From: Dehalococcoidia bacterium
Lineage (GTDB): Bacteria > Chloroflexota > Dehalococcoidia > SAR202 > UBA11138
Direction: 5' to 3'
NCBI GenBank assembly: GCA_012270665.1
Contig: JAAXHY010000016.1
Span: 1-7,371 of the forward strand
DNA: 7,371 nt
This document shows positions 1 through 5,435 of the stretch, piece by piece; within the stretch, counting starts at the first letter, position 1, and each line of letters opens with the position of its first letter. A model generated the notes under the pieces. That model worked only from the letters and a program-made list of their open reading frames with translations. It was not told the DNA's origin and did no database searches. The position numbers and the translations under genes were made by a program.

Positions 1-142
1 TTCTCGGGGCAACGCCCTATTGGCGCACTTGTTTGAGTCCAATACAACTCGGCAAATAAATGTGGCGGCTTTGGCCGAGCGGAAACTCAACTGCTTAGCA
101 ACAGCCATATCGGAGCAGTTTTGGAGAATGCGATTGCCCTGC

Positions 143-169
143 CGTCATGCCTGTGAAAGCGGGTATCCA
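143..169. repeat. Degenerate REP-like palindromic hairpin
   Basis: The arms ATGCCTGT (147-154) and GCGGGTAT (159-166) can pair through eight positions, three of them G-U, around a GAAA loop. The flanks (CGTC before, CCA after) and the layout resemble the widespread intergenic palindrome of the type CGTCATTCCCGCGAAAGCGGGAAT, of which this would be a decayed copy. The resemblance is from memory of that repeat class. No second good copy lies in this window. Its position, beyond the end of the DUF951 gene, is typical for such elements and could protect or end a transcript. Confidence 0.5.
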
Positions 170-215
170 TAATCCTGTCCATCACCCCAATCAAACAAAT
201 CACAGTTCAGACATC
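167..215 (-). repeat. Tract with 9-nt periodicity (GAT every 9 nt)
   Basis: On the plus strand ATC occurs at 172, 181, 190 and 199, exactly 9 nt apart. Read on the minus strand this is TGATTTGTT, TGATTGGGG, TGATGGACA, GGATTATGG. It follows TGTCTGAACTG, and the DUF951 stop codon TGA (209-207) lies inside that leader. Translated, the tract gives Asp at every third residue. It abuts the REP-like hairpin, so the two may be one composite intergenic element. I recall similar GATT-rich repeats beginning TGTCTGAA in many bacterial genomes, but cannot confirm the family here. Confidence 0.5.
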
Positions 216-392
216 CACCACCCCCCTCACCCGCTTGTCCAACGTCGAACGTGGCATCAATATGCGTCTCTGGCACGTCAGACACTTCAGCCCTATGTCC
301 GCCCCCAGCCGAACAACCTCCCAGTCCGTGCCGCCGCACGGGTGACGCTTCCTCAGCCTTACCACCCACCCCAATTCGTACTGCCTTACCAC
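207..392 (-). CDS. DUF951 family small protein
   Basis: This gene encodes 61 residues and starts with GTG at 392-390. The core reads [12 protein letters not shown], then [12 protein letters not shown], then K-C-L-T-C-Q-R-R and L-M-P-R. This is the DUF951 pattern and covers nearly the whole usual length of about 60-65 residues. Cys19 in HPCGG and the Cys37-x-x-Cys40 pair could bind a metal or nucleic acid; this is inferred, and the family's function is not known to me. The GTG start places LGWVVRL at the usual distance from the N-terminus, and a purine-rich AGGGAAGAG lies just upstream. An in-frame TTG at 374 is less likely. The start overlaps the pyrF stop (GTGGTAA), which suggests translational coupling. 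The reading frame stays open upstream inside pyrF, but that part is only antiparallel coding noise in another frame. The stop codon lies within a repeat. Confidence 0.85.
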   Translation of the reverse strand: MVRQYELGWVVRLRKRHPCGGTDWEVVRLGADIGLKCLTCQRRILMPRSTLDKRVRGVVDV

Positions 393-1231
393 GCTCTTCC
401 CTGACTGGCCAGAACGTTGTTGATCGAATCTCTCAACTCCAGCGCTGCCCGTCTCGCCGCCTCTGCGAAAGTCTCCGGGTCGCGCGATGCGTATGTGATA
501 CCCCTCGACGAACTTATCATCAGGTTCGGAATATCCGCGTCCAATCCGTGAACCAGACTCGCTTCCAAGTCTCCCCCCTGCGCCCCAACACCCGGAACCA
601 GCATCGGCATTCCGGGACATCTCTCACGCACTTTCCCCAGTTCATTCGGGTGCGTAGCTCCGGCCACCACCCCCACATTCCCAGCCTCATTCCACTCCGC
701 CAGCTTCACCGCCATCCATTCGTACAGAGGAATATGTCCGCCCTCGAACGCTACCGGCACATCCTGGAACTCCGCCGCCCCGGGATTCGACGACCTGCAC
801 CACACGATAACCCCATGGTCCCTGTACTCCAGGTACGGCTCCATCGAATCACTACCGCCCCAAGCATTCACCGTCGCCGCGTCGAACCCCCACGTATCGA
901 ACAACGCACGCGCGTACATCGTGTTCGTCGAGCCAATATCTCCCCGCTTGCAGTCCGCTATCAGCAGCGCGTCCGGCGCGACCTTCCGTATATGCTCCAC
1001 CGTCCGCTCCAATGCCTTCAGCCCGGGCAAACCCAGAGCCTCATAGAATGGGAAATTTGGCTTGTAAGCGCACACCACATCCCGCGTCGCGTCCACTACT
1101 GCTCTGTTGAACTCATACACATCCGAAACCGGCATCAACTCCGGATCCGGATCCAGCCCCACGCACACCAGGCTCTCACTCCCCCGCGAAGCCGAATACA
1201 GCCTATCAACAAACTCCGACACTTCCTTCAC
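386..1231 (-). CDS. pyrF: Orotidine 5'-phosphate decarboxylase, type 2
   Basis: This cytosolic enzyme converts orotidine 5'-phosphate to UMP, the last step of de novo pyrimidine synthesis. The 281-residue length and motifs fit the longer type 2 PyrF group. Visible are the phosphate/substrate strand VCVGLDPDP (22-30), [10 protein letters not shown] (55-64) with Lys57, and the catalytic [10 protein letters not shown] (93-102) with the Asp93-Lys95-Asp98 array. Further on are [14 protein letters not shown] (121-134), [10 protein letters not shown] (189-198), [11 protein letters not shown] (211-221) and SSSRGITYA (240-248), all in the expected order of the TIM barrel. The group usually has a Pro-Tyr-type sequence after VN where this one has AWGG. 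The start is GTG at 1231. A second GTG at 1222 has the better Shine-Dalgarno site (GAGGTGA, 5-nt spacer) and would remove three residues. The TAA stop overlaps the downstream DUF951 start. A weak promoter lies just upstream. Confidence 0.95.
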   Translation of the reverse strand: MKEVSEFVDRLYSASRGSESLVCVGLDPDPELMPVSDVYEFNRAVVDATRDVVCAYKPNFPFYEALGLPGLKALERTVEHIRKVAPDALLIADCKRGDIGSTNTMYARALFDTWGFDAATVNAWGGSDSMEPYLEYRDHGVIVWCRSSNPGAAEFQDVPVAFEGGHIPLYEWMAVKLAEWNEAGNVGVVAGATHPNELGKVRERCPGMPMLVPGVGAQGGDLEASLVHGLDADIPNLMISSSRGITYASRDPETFAEAARRAALELRDSINNVLASQGRAW

Positions 1232-1256
1232 CTCTAAAGCCCAGACTTAATCACGA

Positions 1257-1286
1257 AGTGTAAGCCGCCCTCTCCTCCAATCACAA
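1257..1286 (-). promoter_or_regulatory. Possible pyrF promoter
   Basis: On the minus strand TTGTGA (1286-1281) and TACACT (1262-1257) match the sigma70 -35 and -10 hexamers at 4 of 6 positions each, with an 18-nt spacer. Transcription would begin near 1250, leaving a leader of about 20-28 nt before either GTG start. The position is right but the match is weak. No PyrR-like or attenuator structure is evident between the promoter and the gene. Confidence 0.3.
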
Positions 1287-1438
1287 GACCGCCACGCGCC
1301 ACGATTCGGAAAACCAGGGGAGCATGGACATCTTCACTATGGCCGAATCTAATATCATGGCGCAATGGGACGGTCTCGAACCTGGCCAACATGGTCTCGT
1401 TCGTCTCTCCATCGCGCGATTCACTCTCTGATAATCAA

Positions 1439-1488
1439 CTAGCGCCATTGGTTACTATGTCCCAGAAGACCATCAAGATGGCCGCTAG
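1439..1488. other. Long imperfect hairpin in intergenic region
   Basis: CTAGCGCCAT (1439-1448) pairs with ATGGC-C-GCTAG (1478-1488), giving ten base pairs with a single bulged C. Inside it, TGGT (1449-1452) can pair with ACCA (1469-1472). The strand and function are unknown. It is not near a gene end and has no T-run, so it is not a classical terminator. Confidence 0.4.
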
Positions 1489-1646
1489 CCGAGGGTTTCC
1501 CCAGTACAGACCCACCGACAATCCAGAATTGGAGACGGGGATAGGTCGTTGTCTACGGGTCCGGGGTTCGTTGCCCCTGGGCTAATGCAGTCGCCTCGCC
1601 CTTCAGCAGGGGTAGCGTCACGGAGTTGATGGGCATCTGCGCAGCG

Positions 1647-1672
1647 GATTCTGTCCACTGAGGACACGAATC
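1647..1672 (-). terminator. Hairpin downstream of the MATE gene
   Basis: GATTC-TGTCC (1647-1656) and GGACA-C-GAATC (1662-1672) form ten base pairs around a five-base loop, with one bulged C. It lies about 35 nt past the MATE stop on the minus strand, where a transcript end or 3' stabilising hairpin is expected. No U-tract follows on either strand, so intrinsic termination is doubtful. It may instead be part of the structured intergenic region. Confidence 0.35.
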
Positions 1673-1706
1673 AACACTAAGGTACTGGACGATTTATTCG
1701 ACGGGG

Positions 1707-3125
1707 TCAGAGGCCTGTTCTGAGCCAAGTCCCACGGAAGAAGTGTACGGTGTAAGCCGCGGTTCTCAGGGTCATTCCTATGACGATGGCCCATGGGACA
1801 CCGTACTCGGCCAGGCCGGTGTATTGGGAGAGGATGAAGGCGAGGGGGATTTCGACAAGCCACATGGTGGAGAGCATGATGACCATCGGGGCGAAGGTGT
1901 CGCCCGTGGTGTTGAACGCCTGGGTGTAAACCTGTACCGCGTTCATGGACAGGTAGCCAATCGCAAGTATCTGAAGCCATATGGCTGCCTGCGCCACGAA
2001 TCCGGGATCAGAGTTGAAAAACCTGGCGATTGGATCCGGGAACGCCAGGAAGACGGCGGACACGACCAGACTCGCGCCACCGGCGTAAACCAGCGCCCAT
2101 ATGACCGACTGCCGCGCCCTCTCCGTGTACCCGGCTCCGAGGTTCTGTCCAGCGAGCGCGCCAGCCGCGCGGCCTATTCCGCGGCTGGCATGGTTGACGG
2201 TGTTTTCGGCCCGACGGGACAGCGCGAATGCGGCAAGCGCGCCAGTGCCAAAGGGAGCGACCATGAAGACGACGATGAGCTGGGACACCGCGCGCTGCGC
2301 TCCGGTTACCGAGGCGGGAATCCCTATCTTGAGGATGCTCCAGATCAGAGGGTAGTCCACGTAGTATCCCCTGAAATTGAGCTTCAGCCGGGACGTGCCG
2401 CGTATGAGCGCGCTCATGTTCATGCTGACGCCGACGGTCTGGGCTATGAGATTCGCGGCGCCCGCGCCCGCGAGTTCGAGGGTCGGGAACCACCACCATC
2501 CGAAGATGAGGAACGGGCTGAGGACGAGGTGGAGTATCCGCGACACCGAGGCGGCCTTGAGAGGCGTGATACTGTCGCCCGCAGCCTGCAGCCCTCCCGC
2601 CGACAGTCGCTGCAAACCCATCATGGACATCGCAAAGAACTGGAAGCGCATGTATCCGGCGGCCTGCCGGACAACCTCATCTCCGATTCCGAGAAGCCGC
2701 AAGAGCGGCTCGGTCAGGATCATTCCAACGACTACGAGCACAATCGAATACGCGAGCGACAGGGTGAGAGCCTGGAGCATCACGTGGTTGGCGCGGGACA
2801 CGCGTCGCGCTCCGACCGCGCGGGAGATCATGGAGCGCATTCCGGCGTCCAGTCCCATGCGGGCCGTCATCATCAGCATCAGGTAGGTTTGGGCAACACC
2901 GAAACCGGCGATGGCCTGGAACCCGACCCGGCCTGCCCAGACGAGGTCGGCAAGCTGATCAACAACACTCAGAAAACTCTCGGTTACCTGGGGCCAGGAC
3001 AGGTACCACAAGTTGCGCGGGATACTGCCCTTGGTTAGGTCCCTGGTGACGTATCCCGGACGGCGGCGAGCGCGCGGGGTTCTCGCGGGGGCGGCCTGTC
3101 GAGTTTGCGTATCGGGATCTGCCAT
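1707..3125 (-). CDS. MATE family efflux transporter
   Basis: This is an inner-membrane antiporter of the multidrug and toxic compound extrusion family, which exports cationic drugs or metabolites using Na+ or H+ gradients. At 472 residues it has the usual length, with about twelve hydrophobic segments; clear ones lie near 116-139, 195-215, 281-302, 341-363, 411-433 and 442-462. The two-fold family repeat is visible: QAAGDSITPLK (180-190) matches NTTGDTFAPM (405-414), and MISRAVGARRVSRAN (99-113) matches the stronger GALAGQNLGAGYTERA (322-337). The first 30 residues are polar and rich in Arg, Pro and Ala. The start is ATG at 3125, and no internal start fits better because DLTKGSIPRNLW is the usual beginning of the domain. 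No Shine-Dalgarno site precedes it; heptad repeats occupy that place. The substrate cannot be told from the sequence. It stands alone, with gaps of about 176 and 475 nt to same-strand neighbours. Confidence 0.93.
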   Translation of the reverse strand: MADPDTQTRQAAPARTPRARRRPGYVTRDLTKGSIPRNLWYLSWPQVTESFLSVVDQLADLVWAGRVGFQAIAGFGVAQTYLMLMMTARMGLDAGMRSMISRAVGARRVSRANHVMLQALTLSLAYSIVLVVVGMILTEPLLRLLGIGDEVVRQAAGYMRFQFFAMSMMGLQRLSAGGLQAAGDSITPLKAASVSRILHLVLSPFLIFGWWWFPTLELAGAGAANLIAQTVGVSMNMSALIRGTSRLKLNFRGYYVDYPLIWSILKIGIPASVTGAQRAVSQLIVVFMVAPFGTGALAAFALSRRAENTVNHASRGIGRAAGALAGQNLGAGYTERARQSVIWALVYAGGASLVVSAVFLAFPDPIARFFNSDPGFVAQAAIWLQILAIGYLSMNAVQVYTQAFNTTGDTFAPMVIMLSTMWLVEIPLAFILSQYTGLAEYGVPWAIVIGMTLRTAAYTVHFFRGTWLRTGL

Positions 3126-3126
3126 A

Positions 3127-3168
3127 CAGTTATTAGTCTTCAGTTATTGGTGGTTAGTGGTCAGTCGT
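3127..3168. repeat. Six degenerate 7-nt tandem repeats
   Basis: Consecutive heptads are CAGTTAT, TAGTCTT, CAGTTAT, TGGTGGT, TAGTGGT and CAGTCGT, consensus YRGTNNT, without gaps. The array begins two bases before the MATE start codon, so it forms that gene's 5' leader when read on the minus strand. Low-complexity heptad arrays of this kind are known as intergenic repeats in other bacteria, notably cyanobacterial STRRs. I cannot say whether this is the same class. On the minus strand the array gives GACTAATAACTGT directly ahead of ATG, which could hold a -10-like ACTAAT for a leaderless mRNA. Confidence 0.6.
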
Positions 3169-3190
3169 TATCGAATCAGCGCCGGGTGTC

Positions 3191-3231
3191 TGTATGAATA
3201 AGGATTTGCAGGATATTGGGACGTGCGGGAT
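3191..3231 (+). repeat. Possible second GAT-periodic tract
   Basis: GAT occurs at 3203, 3212 and 3229, with GAC at 3220 (steps of 9, 8 and 9 nt), preceded by TGTCTGTATGAATAAG. This resembles the minus-strand reading of the tract at 167-215 (TGTCTGAACTG followed by GATT units). It is shorter and more decayed, so membership of the same family is tentative. It lies between the end of the LLM gene and the heptad repeats. Confidence 0.3.
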
Positions 3232-3301
3232 GGGAGGACTGAGGAGGAGCGGCCCTTCTGAGGTTCGGTAGTTCCCCGGAAGCGCCGAGCAGGGCTATGG
3301 T

Positions 3302-4300
3302 TCAGGCGTCCGGGGCGAGGGCCTTCATCGTGGCGACGTAGGATTCCTTGTCAGGCTCGTTGAGGACGAGGCGGATTTCGTCAACACCGGCCTGGAAGTA
3401 AGATTCCATTTGCTCGCGACACTGGTCGGGGTCTCCGATGATGGTCATTTCGTCGACCATTTCGTCGGTGACTAGACTCGCGGCCCTGTCACGGTCACGC
3501 GACAGATATGCTTCGCGTATCATGTCCGACTCTTCGCCGAATCCGATGCGGTGCATGTACTGGTGGTAGAAGACGCCCATTCCGCCAATGTAGAAGGCGA
3601 TGTGGGGCCGTTCACGGTCGCGGGCATCCGGTATGTCGTCGGTCACATAGACCGAGACCTGGGGCGATATGGCGACGTCGTCGAGAGAGCGGCCGGCGGA
3701 CTCAGCGCCCTCCCTTATCGCGGAGAGGGACGGGCCCATTCGGTTAGGCGCGAGGAAGATGGGCAGCCAGCCGTCGGCCAACTCGCCCGTCAACCGGAGG
3801 CTGGGAGGGCTGAGAGAGGCGATGTAGATGGGCAGGTTGTCCCTGTATGACTTGAACCGGATTCTGAACCGCTGAGTCTGGAAGAATTCGCCGTCGTGAT
3901 CGAGACGCTCGCCTCGCATTGCCTTGCGGAGTATGGAGATGTACTCGCGCATACGGGTAAGCGGCTTTCTGAATTCCTCACCGTGGAAGTCCTCGATGAC
4001 GAGCTTGCCGCTGGCCCCCAGACCGAGGAAGAAACGTCCCTCTGTCATCACGTCCATGTTGAGGGCGGTCATAGCGAGGTTGGAGGGAGTGCGCGCGTAG
4101 ATCGGGACGATGCTGGTGCCTATCCTAATGCGGGAGGTGACCGCGCCAAGCTGTGCGAGAGAGGTAAAAGCGTCTTCAGCCCACGACTCTCCCATCGTAA
4201 TGCAGCTGTATCCGAGTTCGTCGGCGAGTCTGGCCAGTTCCTTCGTATAGTTCCAGTCGCTTCCCGGCGGCCTGAGTCCCATTATTCCAACGTCGCCCAT
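3302..4300 (-). CDS. LLM class flavin-dependent oxidoreductase
   Basis: A 332-residue cytosolic enzyme of the luciferase-like TIM-barrel family, which uses FMN or coenzyme F420 for hydride transfer or monooxygenation. Family features in order are MGLRPP (7-12), the RIRIGTSIVPIYARTP segment (57-72), MTEGRFFLGLGASGK (85-99), PIYIASLSPPSLRLTGELADGWLP (157-180), HRIGFG (250-255) and a C-terminal IIGDPDQCREQMESYFQAGVDEIRL (287-311). These resemble the F420-dependent Mer-like branch more than alkanal luciferase, but cofactor and substrate cannot be decided by eye. The ATG start at 4300 is preceded by AGGAGA with a 10-nt spacer. It is transcribed away from the alpha/beta hydrolase across a 171-nt shared region, hinting at co-regulation. 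SAR202 Chloroflexota carry many paralogues of this family, which fits the suggested origin. No defect is seen. Confidence 0.92.
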   Translation of the reverse strand: MGDVGIMGLRPPGSDWNYTKELARLADELGYSCITMGESWAEDAFTSLAQLGAVTSRIRIGTSIVPIYARTPSNLAMTALNMDVMTEGRFFLGLGASGKLVIEDFHGEEFRKPLTRMREYISILRKAMRGERLDHDGEFFQTQRFRIRFKSYRDNLPIYIASLSPPSLRLTGELADGWLPIFLAPNRMGPSLSAIREGAESAGRSLDDVAISPQVSVYVTDDIPDARDRERPHIAFYIGGMGVFYHQYMHRIGFGEESDMIREAYLSRDRDRAASLVTDEMVDEMTIIGDPDQCREQMESYFQAGVDEIRLVLNEPDKESYVATMKALAPDA

Positions 4301-4352
4301 AGTAAGTTCGTCTCCTGCTGTCCCTAGTCCACATTCGGCGTGTAGAGTGTAC

Positions 4353-4358
4353 TATAAT
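4353..4358 (+). promoter_or_regulatory. Perfect TATAAT -10 box for the hydrolase
   Basis: TATAAT stands alone in the divergent region, but no convincing -35 hexamer lies 16-18 nt upstream (CACATT at 4330-4335 is closest), so activation may be needed. Transcription would begin near 4365, ahead of the first tiny leader ORF. ACTAT (4351-4355) and ATAGT (4369-4373) form an inverted repeat around the expected start, a possible operator. On the opposite strand the same bases read TATAGT (4356-4351), so the AT-rich core may also serve the LLM gene. Confidence 0.45.
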
Positions 4359-4389
4359 GCGCGGCAGAATAGTTTAGAGGAGGGGGATC

Positions 4390-4431
4390 ATGCCCGCTTC
4401 ACCAGACAAAGAGGCAGCCACTTGCGTATGA
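4390..4431 (+). CDS. Candidate 13-residue leader ORF 1
   Basis: ATG at 4390 opens a frame reading MPASPDKEAATCV and ends at TGA 4429-4431. A very strong Shine-Dalgarno stretch, GAGGAGGGGG (4377-4386), precedes it, with six bases between GGAGG and the rest of the spacer before ATG. That is stronger than the site of any large gene here except perhaps the hydrolase. The peptide resembles nothing I know and has no run of one amino acid that would suggest classical amino-acid attenuation. Its stop overlaps the start of leader ORF 2 as ATGA. It lies between TATAAT and the hydrolase, so it would be in that mRNA's leader. Confidence 0.45.
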   Translation: MPASPDKEAATCV

Positions 4432-4475
4432 CTACTAAGAACTCTTTTCATAGTAATCGGAGGAACGAGACGTGA
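4428..4475 (+). CDS. Candidate 15-residue leader ORF 2
   Basis: ATG at 4428 overlaps the stop of leader ORF 1 by four bases. The frame reads MTTKNSFHSNRRNET and ends at TGA 4473-4475, overlapping the hydrolase GTG start as GTGA. It has no Shine-Dalgarno site of its own, so translation would depend on ribosomes re-initiating from ORF 1. The hydrolase site GGAGGA lies within its last codons, so ribosomes crossing ORF 2 would pass over or cover it. The product is basic and polar and unlike any protein I recognise. A chance frame is possible. Confidence 0.35.
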   Translation: MTTKNSFHSNRRNET

Positions 4476-5272
4476 CAACGGCCACCCAGACATGGACGGA
4501 AGAAACAGTTGAAGCGGCGGGAACGACGGTGCGGGTCGTCAAGGGCGGCGGCGGACGTCCCCTGGTCGTACTGCACGACGAGATGGGGCCTCCCGGATGG
4601 ATGAATTTTCACGAGTCGCTCGCGCGGGATTTCTCGATCACCGCGCCCGCCCACCCAGGATACAGGGATTCTCCGTATCTCGAGTGGATTATGAATATGC
4701 GCGACATGGCGGGGTGGTACCTAGAGGCGCTAGACGACATGGGTTTCGAGAAGCCGGACCTGCTGGGCTTTTCTTTTGGTGGATGGCTTGCGGCGGAGAT
4801 GGCAACGATGCACCCGGATCGCTTCAACAAGCTCGTGTTAGTCAACCCGATGGGGATAAAGCCGCCTTCAGGCGAGATCTTAGATATGTTCCTGGTAGTG
4901 GCCAAGGAATTCCTGACTGAGGGCTTCCTCGACCCGGAAAATACACCTGAGTTCGAAAAGATTTGCCCGGAGGAGCCGACTCCCGAACAGGCGGAGTACT
5001 GGGAGGTTGCGCGGGAACAGTCCTGCCGACTGGCGTGGCGACCCTACATGTACTATCGCGCGCTGCCCAACCTGCTGAGCAGGCTGAAGAGGTTGCCGAC
5101 ACAGATCATTTGGGGAAGAGAAAATCCCATAGTGCCTCTGAGTGCGAGCCAAGTGTATCACGAGTCAATTCCAGGCTCGCGCCTCGACATCATAGATGAC
5201 TGCGGACACAGGCCGGAGATAGAGCGTTCGGACGAGTTCGTGAGGCTTGTGAAGGACTTTCTGCTGGATTAG
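4472..5272 (+). CDS. Alpha/beta hydrolase
   Basis: A 266-residue cytosolic enzyme of the alpha/beta hydrolase fold (Abhydrolase_1), acting on esters, lactones or C-C bonds; the substrate is unknown. The nucleophile elbow is GFSFGG with Ser101, set in PDLLGFSFGGWLAAEMATMHPDRF (95-118 region). The histidine is His246 in DCGHRPEIE. The usual GxxD acid site in WGRENPIVP (214-222) has Asn218, with Glu217 just before it, so the normal Asp is absent. The usual HG oxyanion motif is HD (35-36), followed by EMGPPGW. GTG at 4472 is supported by GGAGGA (4459-4464) with a 7-nt spacer. Two tiny ORFs upstream end at this start through four-base overlaps. It is divergent from the LLM oxidoreductase, suggesting a shared catabolic role. 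No signal peptide is visible. Confidence 0.92.
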   Translation: MTTATQTWTEETVEAAGTTVRVVKGGGGRPLVVLHDEMGPPGWMNFHESLARDFSITAPAHPGYRDSPYLEWIMNMRDMAGWYLEALDDMGFEKPDLLGFSFGGWLAAEMATMHPDRFNKLVLVNPMGIKPPSGEILDMFLVVAKEFLTEGFLDPENTPEFEKICPEEPTPEQAEYWEVAREQSCRLAWRPYMYYRALPNLLSRLKRLPTQIIWGRENPIVPLSASQVYHESIPGSRLDIIDDCGHRPEIERSDEFVRLVKDFLLD

Positions 5273-5288
5273 GATTGCGAACCGTCGT

Positions 5289-5316
5289 GGAATCTCAACT
5301 ACTAATTTTAGATTCC
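5289..5316 (+). terminator. Hairpin after the hydrolase gene
   Basis: GGAATCT (5289-5295) and AGATTCC (5310-5316) pair perfectly over seven bases around a 14-nt loop, starting 17 nt after the hydrolase stop. The position suits a transcript end before the next promoter at 5325, but the stem is AT-rich and no T-run follows, so intrinsic termination is uncertain. Confidence 0.35.
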
Positions 5317-5324
5317 TGAAAGCG

Positions 5325-5353
5325 TTGACAGGTGCGGTTTCTTAACATAGTAT
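5325..5353 (+). promoter_or_regulatory. Sigma70-type promoter of the solute-binding gene
   Basis: A perfect TTGACA (5325-5330) is followed after 17 nt by TAGTAT (5348-5353), a 4 of 6 match to TATAAT. This is the best promoter in the window. Transcription would begin near 5360, leaving a leader of about 150 nt before the preferred TTG start. An inverted repeat begins right after the -35 box and encloses the -10 box. Confidence 0.65.
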
Positions 5354-5386
5354 GCCGTTATTGTCGAACAAGGAAGCGCACCGCAC
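5331..5386. promoter_or_regulatory. Dyad flanking the -10 box, possible operator
   Basis: GGTGCGGTTTCTT (5331-5343) is complementary to AAGGAAGCGCACC (5370-5382) at 11 of 13 positions plus one G-U, across 26 nt. In another register GTGCGGT (5332-5338) matches ACCGCAC (5380-5386) perfectly. The dyad centres near 5356, between the -10 box and the expected transcription start. Because the left arm lies upstream of the start, the two arms cannot pair in the mRNA from this promoter, so a DNA-binding role is more likely. No regulator gene is in the window. Confidence 0.35.
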
Positions 5387-5435
5387 AGTTAAGTTCGGTC
5401 GCAGTCTCTTGGGCGGAGCTATGGTCGTCTAGGTG

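Larger units (their letters stand above)
1238..1706. other. Intergenic region without a supported gene
   Basis: About 470 nt separate the MATE stop from the pyrF start. Open frames here, such as 1324-1434 and 1391-1585 on plus and 1485-1667 on minus, give no recognisable protein and have poor start signals. The region contains several complementary arms: GATTCGG (1303-1309) with CCGAATC (1343-1349); a bulged 10-bp stem at 1439-1488; CCGGGG (1561-1566) with CCCC-T-GG (1574-1580); and a bulged 10-bp stem at 1647-1672. GGTCTCG is repeated at 1372 and 1393. It may be a structured RNA or a cluster of old intergenic repeats. I recognise no known RNA family. Confidence 0.4.

Noticed and set aside
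64..110. TTTGGCCGAGCGG resembling the D-arm region of a Leu/Ser tRNA
   Set aside because: No matching acceptor stem, anticodon arm or T-arm follows.
2..172. Plus-strand frame open from the left edge to TAA at 170-172 (56 codons), possible end of a truncated gene
   Set aside because: No recognisable motif; the last dozen codons are the REP-like hairpin; a frame on the other strand of the same stretch is open to the edge too, so chance is likely.
1366..1400. Minus-strand GGTTCGAGACC resembling a tRNA T-arm
   Set aside because: The five-base T-stem does not pair beyond two positions and no cloverleaf can be drawn around it.
1324..1434. 36-codon frame beginning MDIFTMAESN
   Set aside because: GGAG ends only one base before the ATG, too close to serve it, and the product matches nothing I know.
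1561..1580. GGGG-TTCGTTG-CCCC as a T-arm-like or terminator hairpin
   Set aside because: The loop lacks the T-loop adenine and no T-run follows; noted only as one of the intergenic stems.
1391..1667. Short frames 1391-1585 (+) and 1485-1667 (-)
   Set aside because: No family resemblance and no convincing ribosome site; they overlap the hairpins of the intergenic region.
5421..5432. ATG-GTC-GTC-TAG mini-ORF after GGAG in the lipoprotein leader
   Set aside because: The spacer is only two bases and the peptide has three residues; not credible without other evidence.
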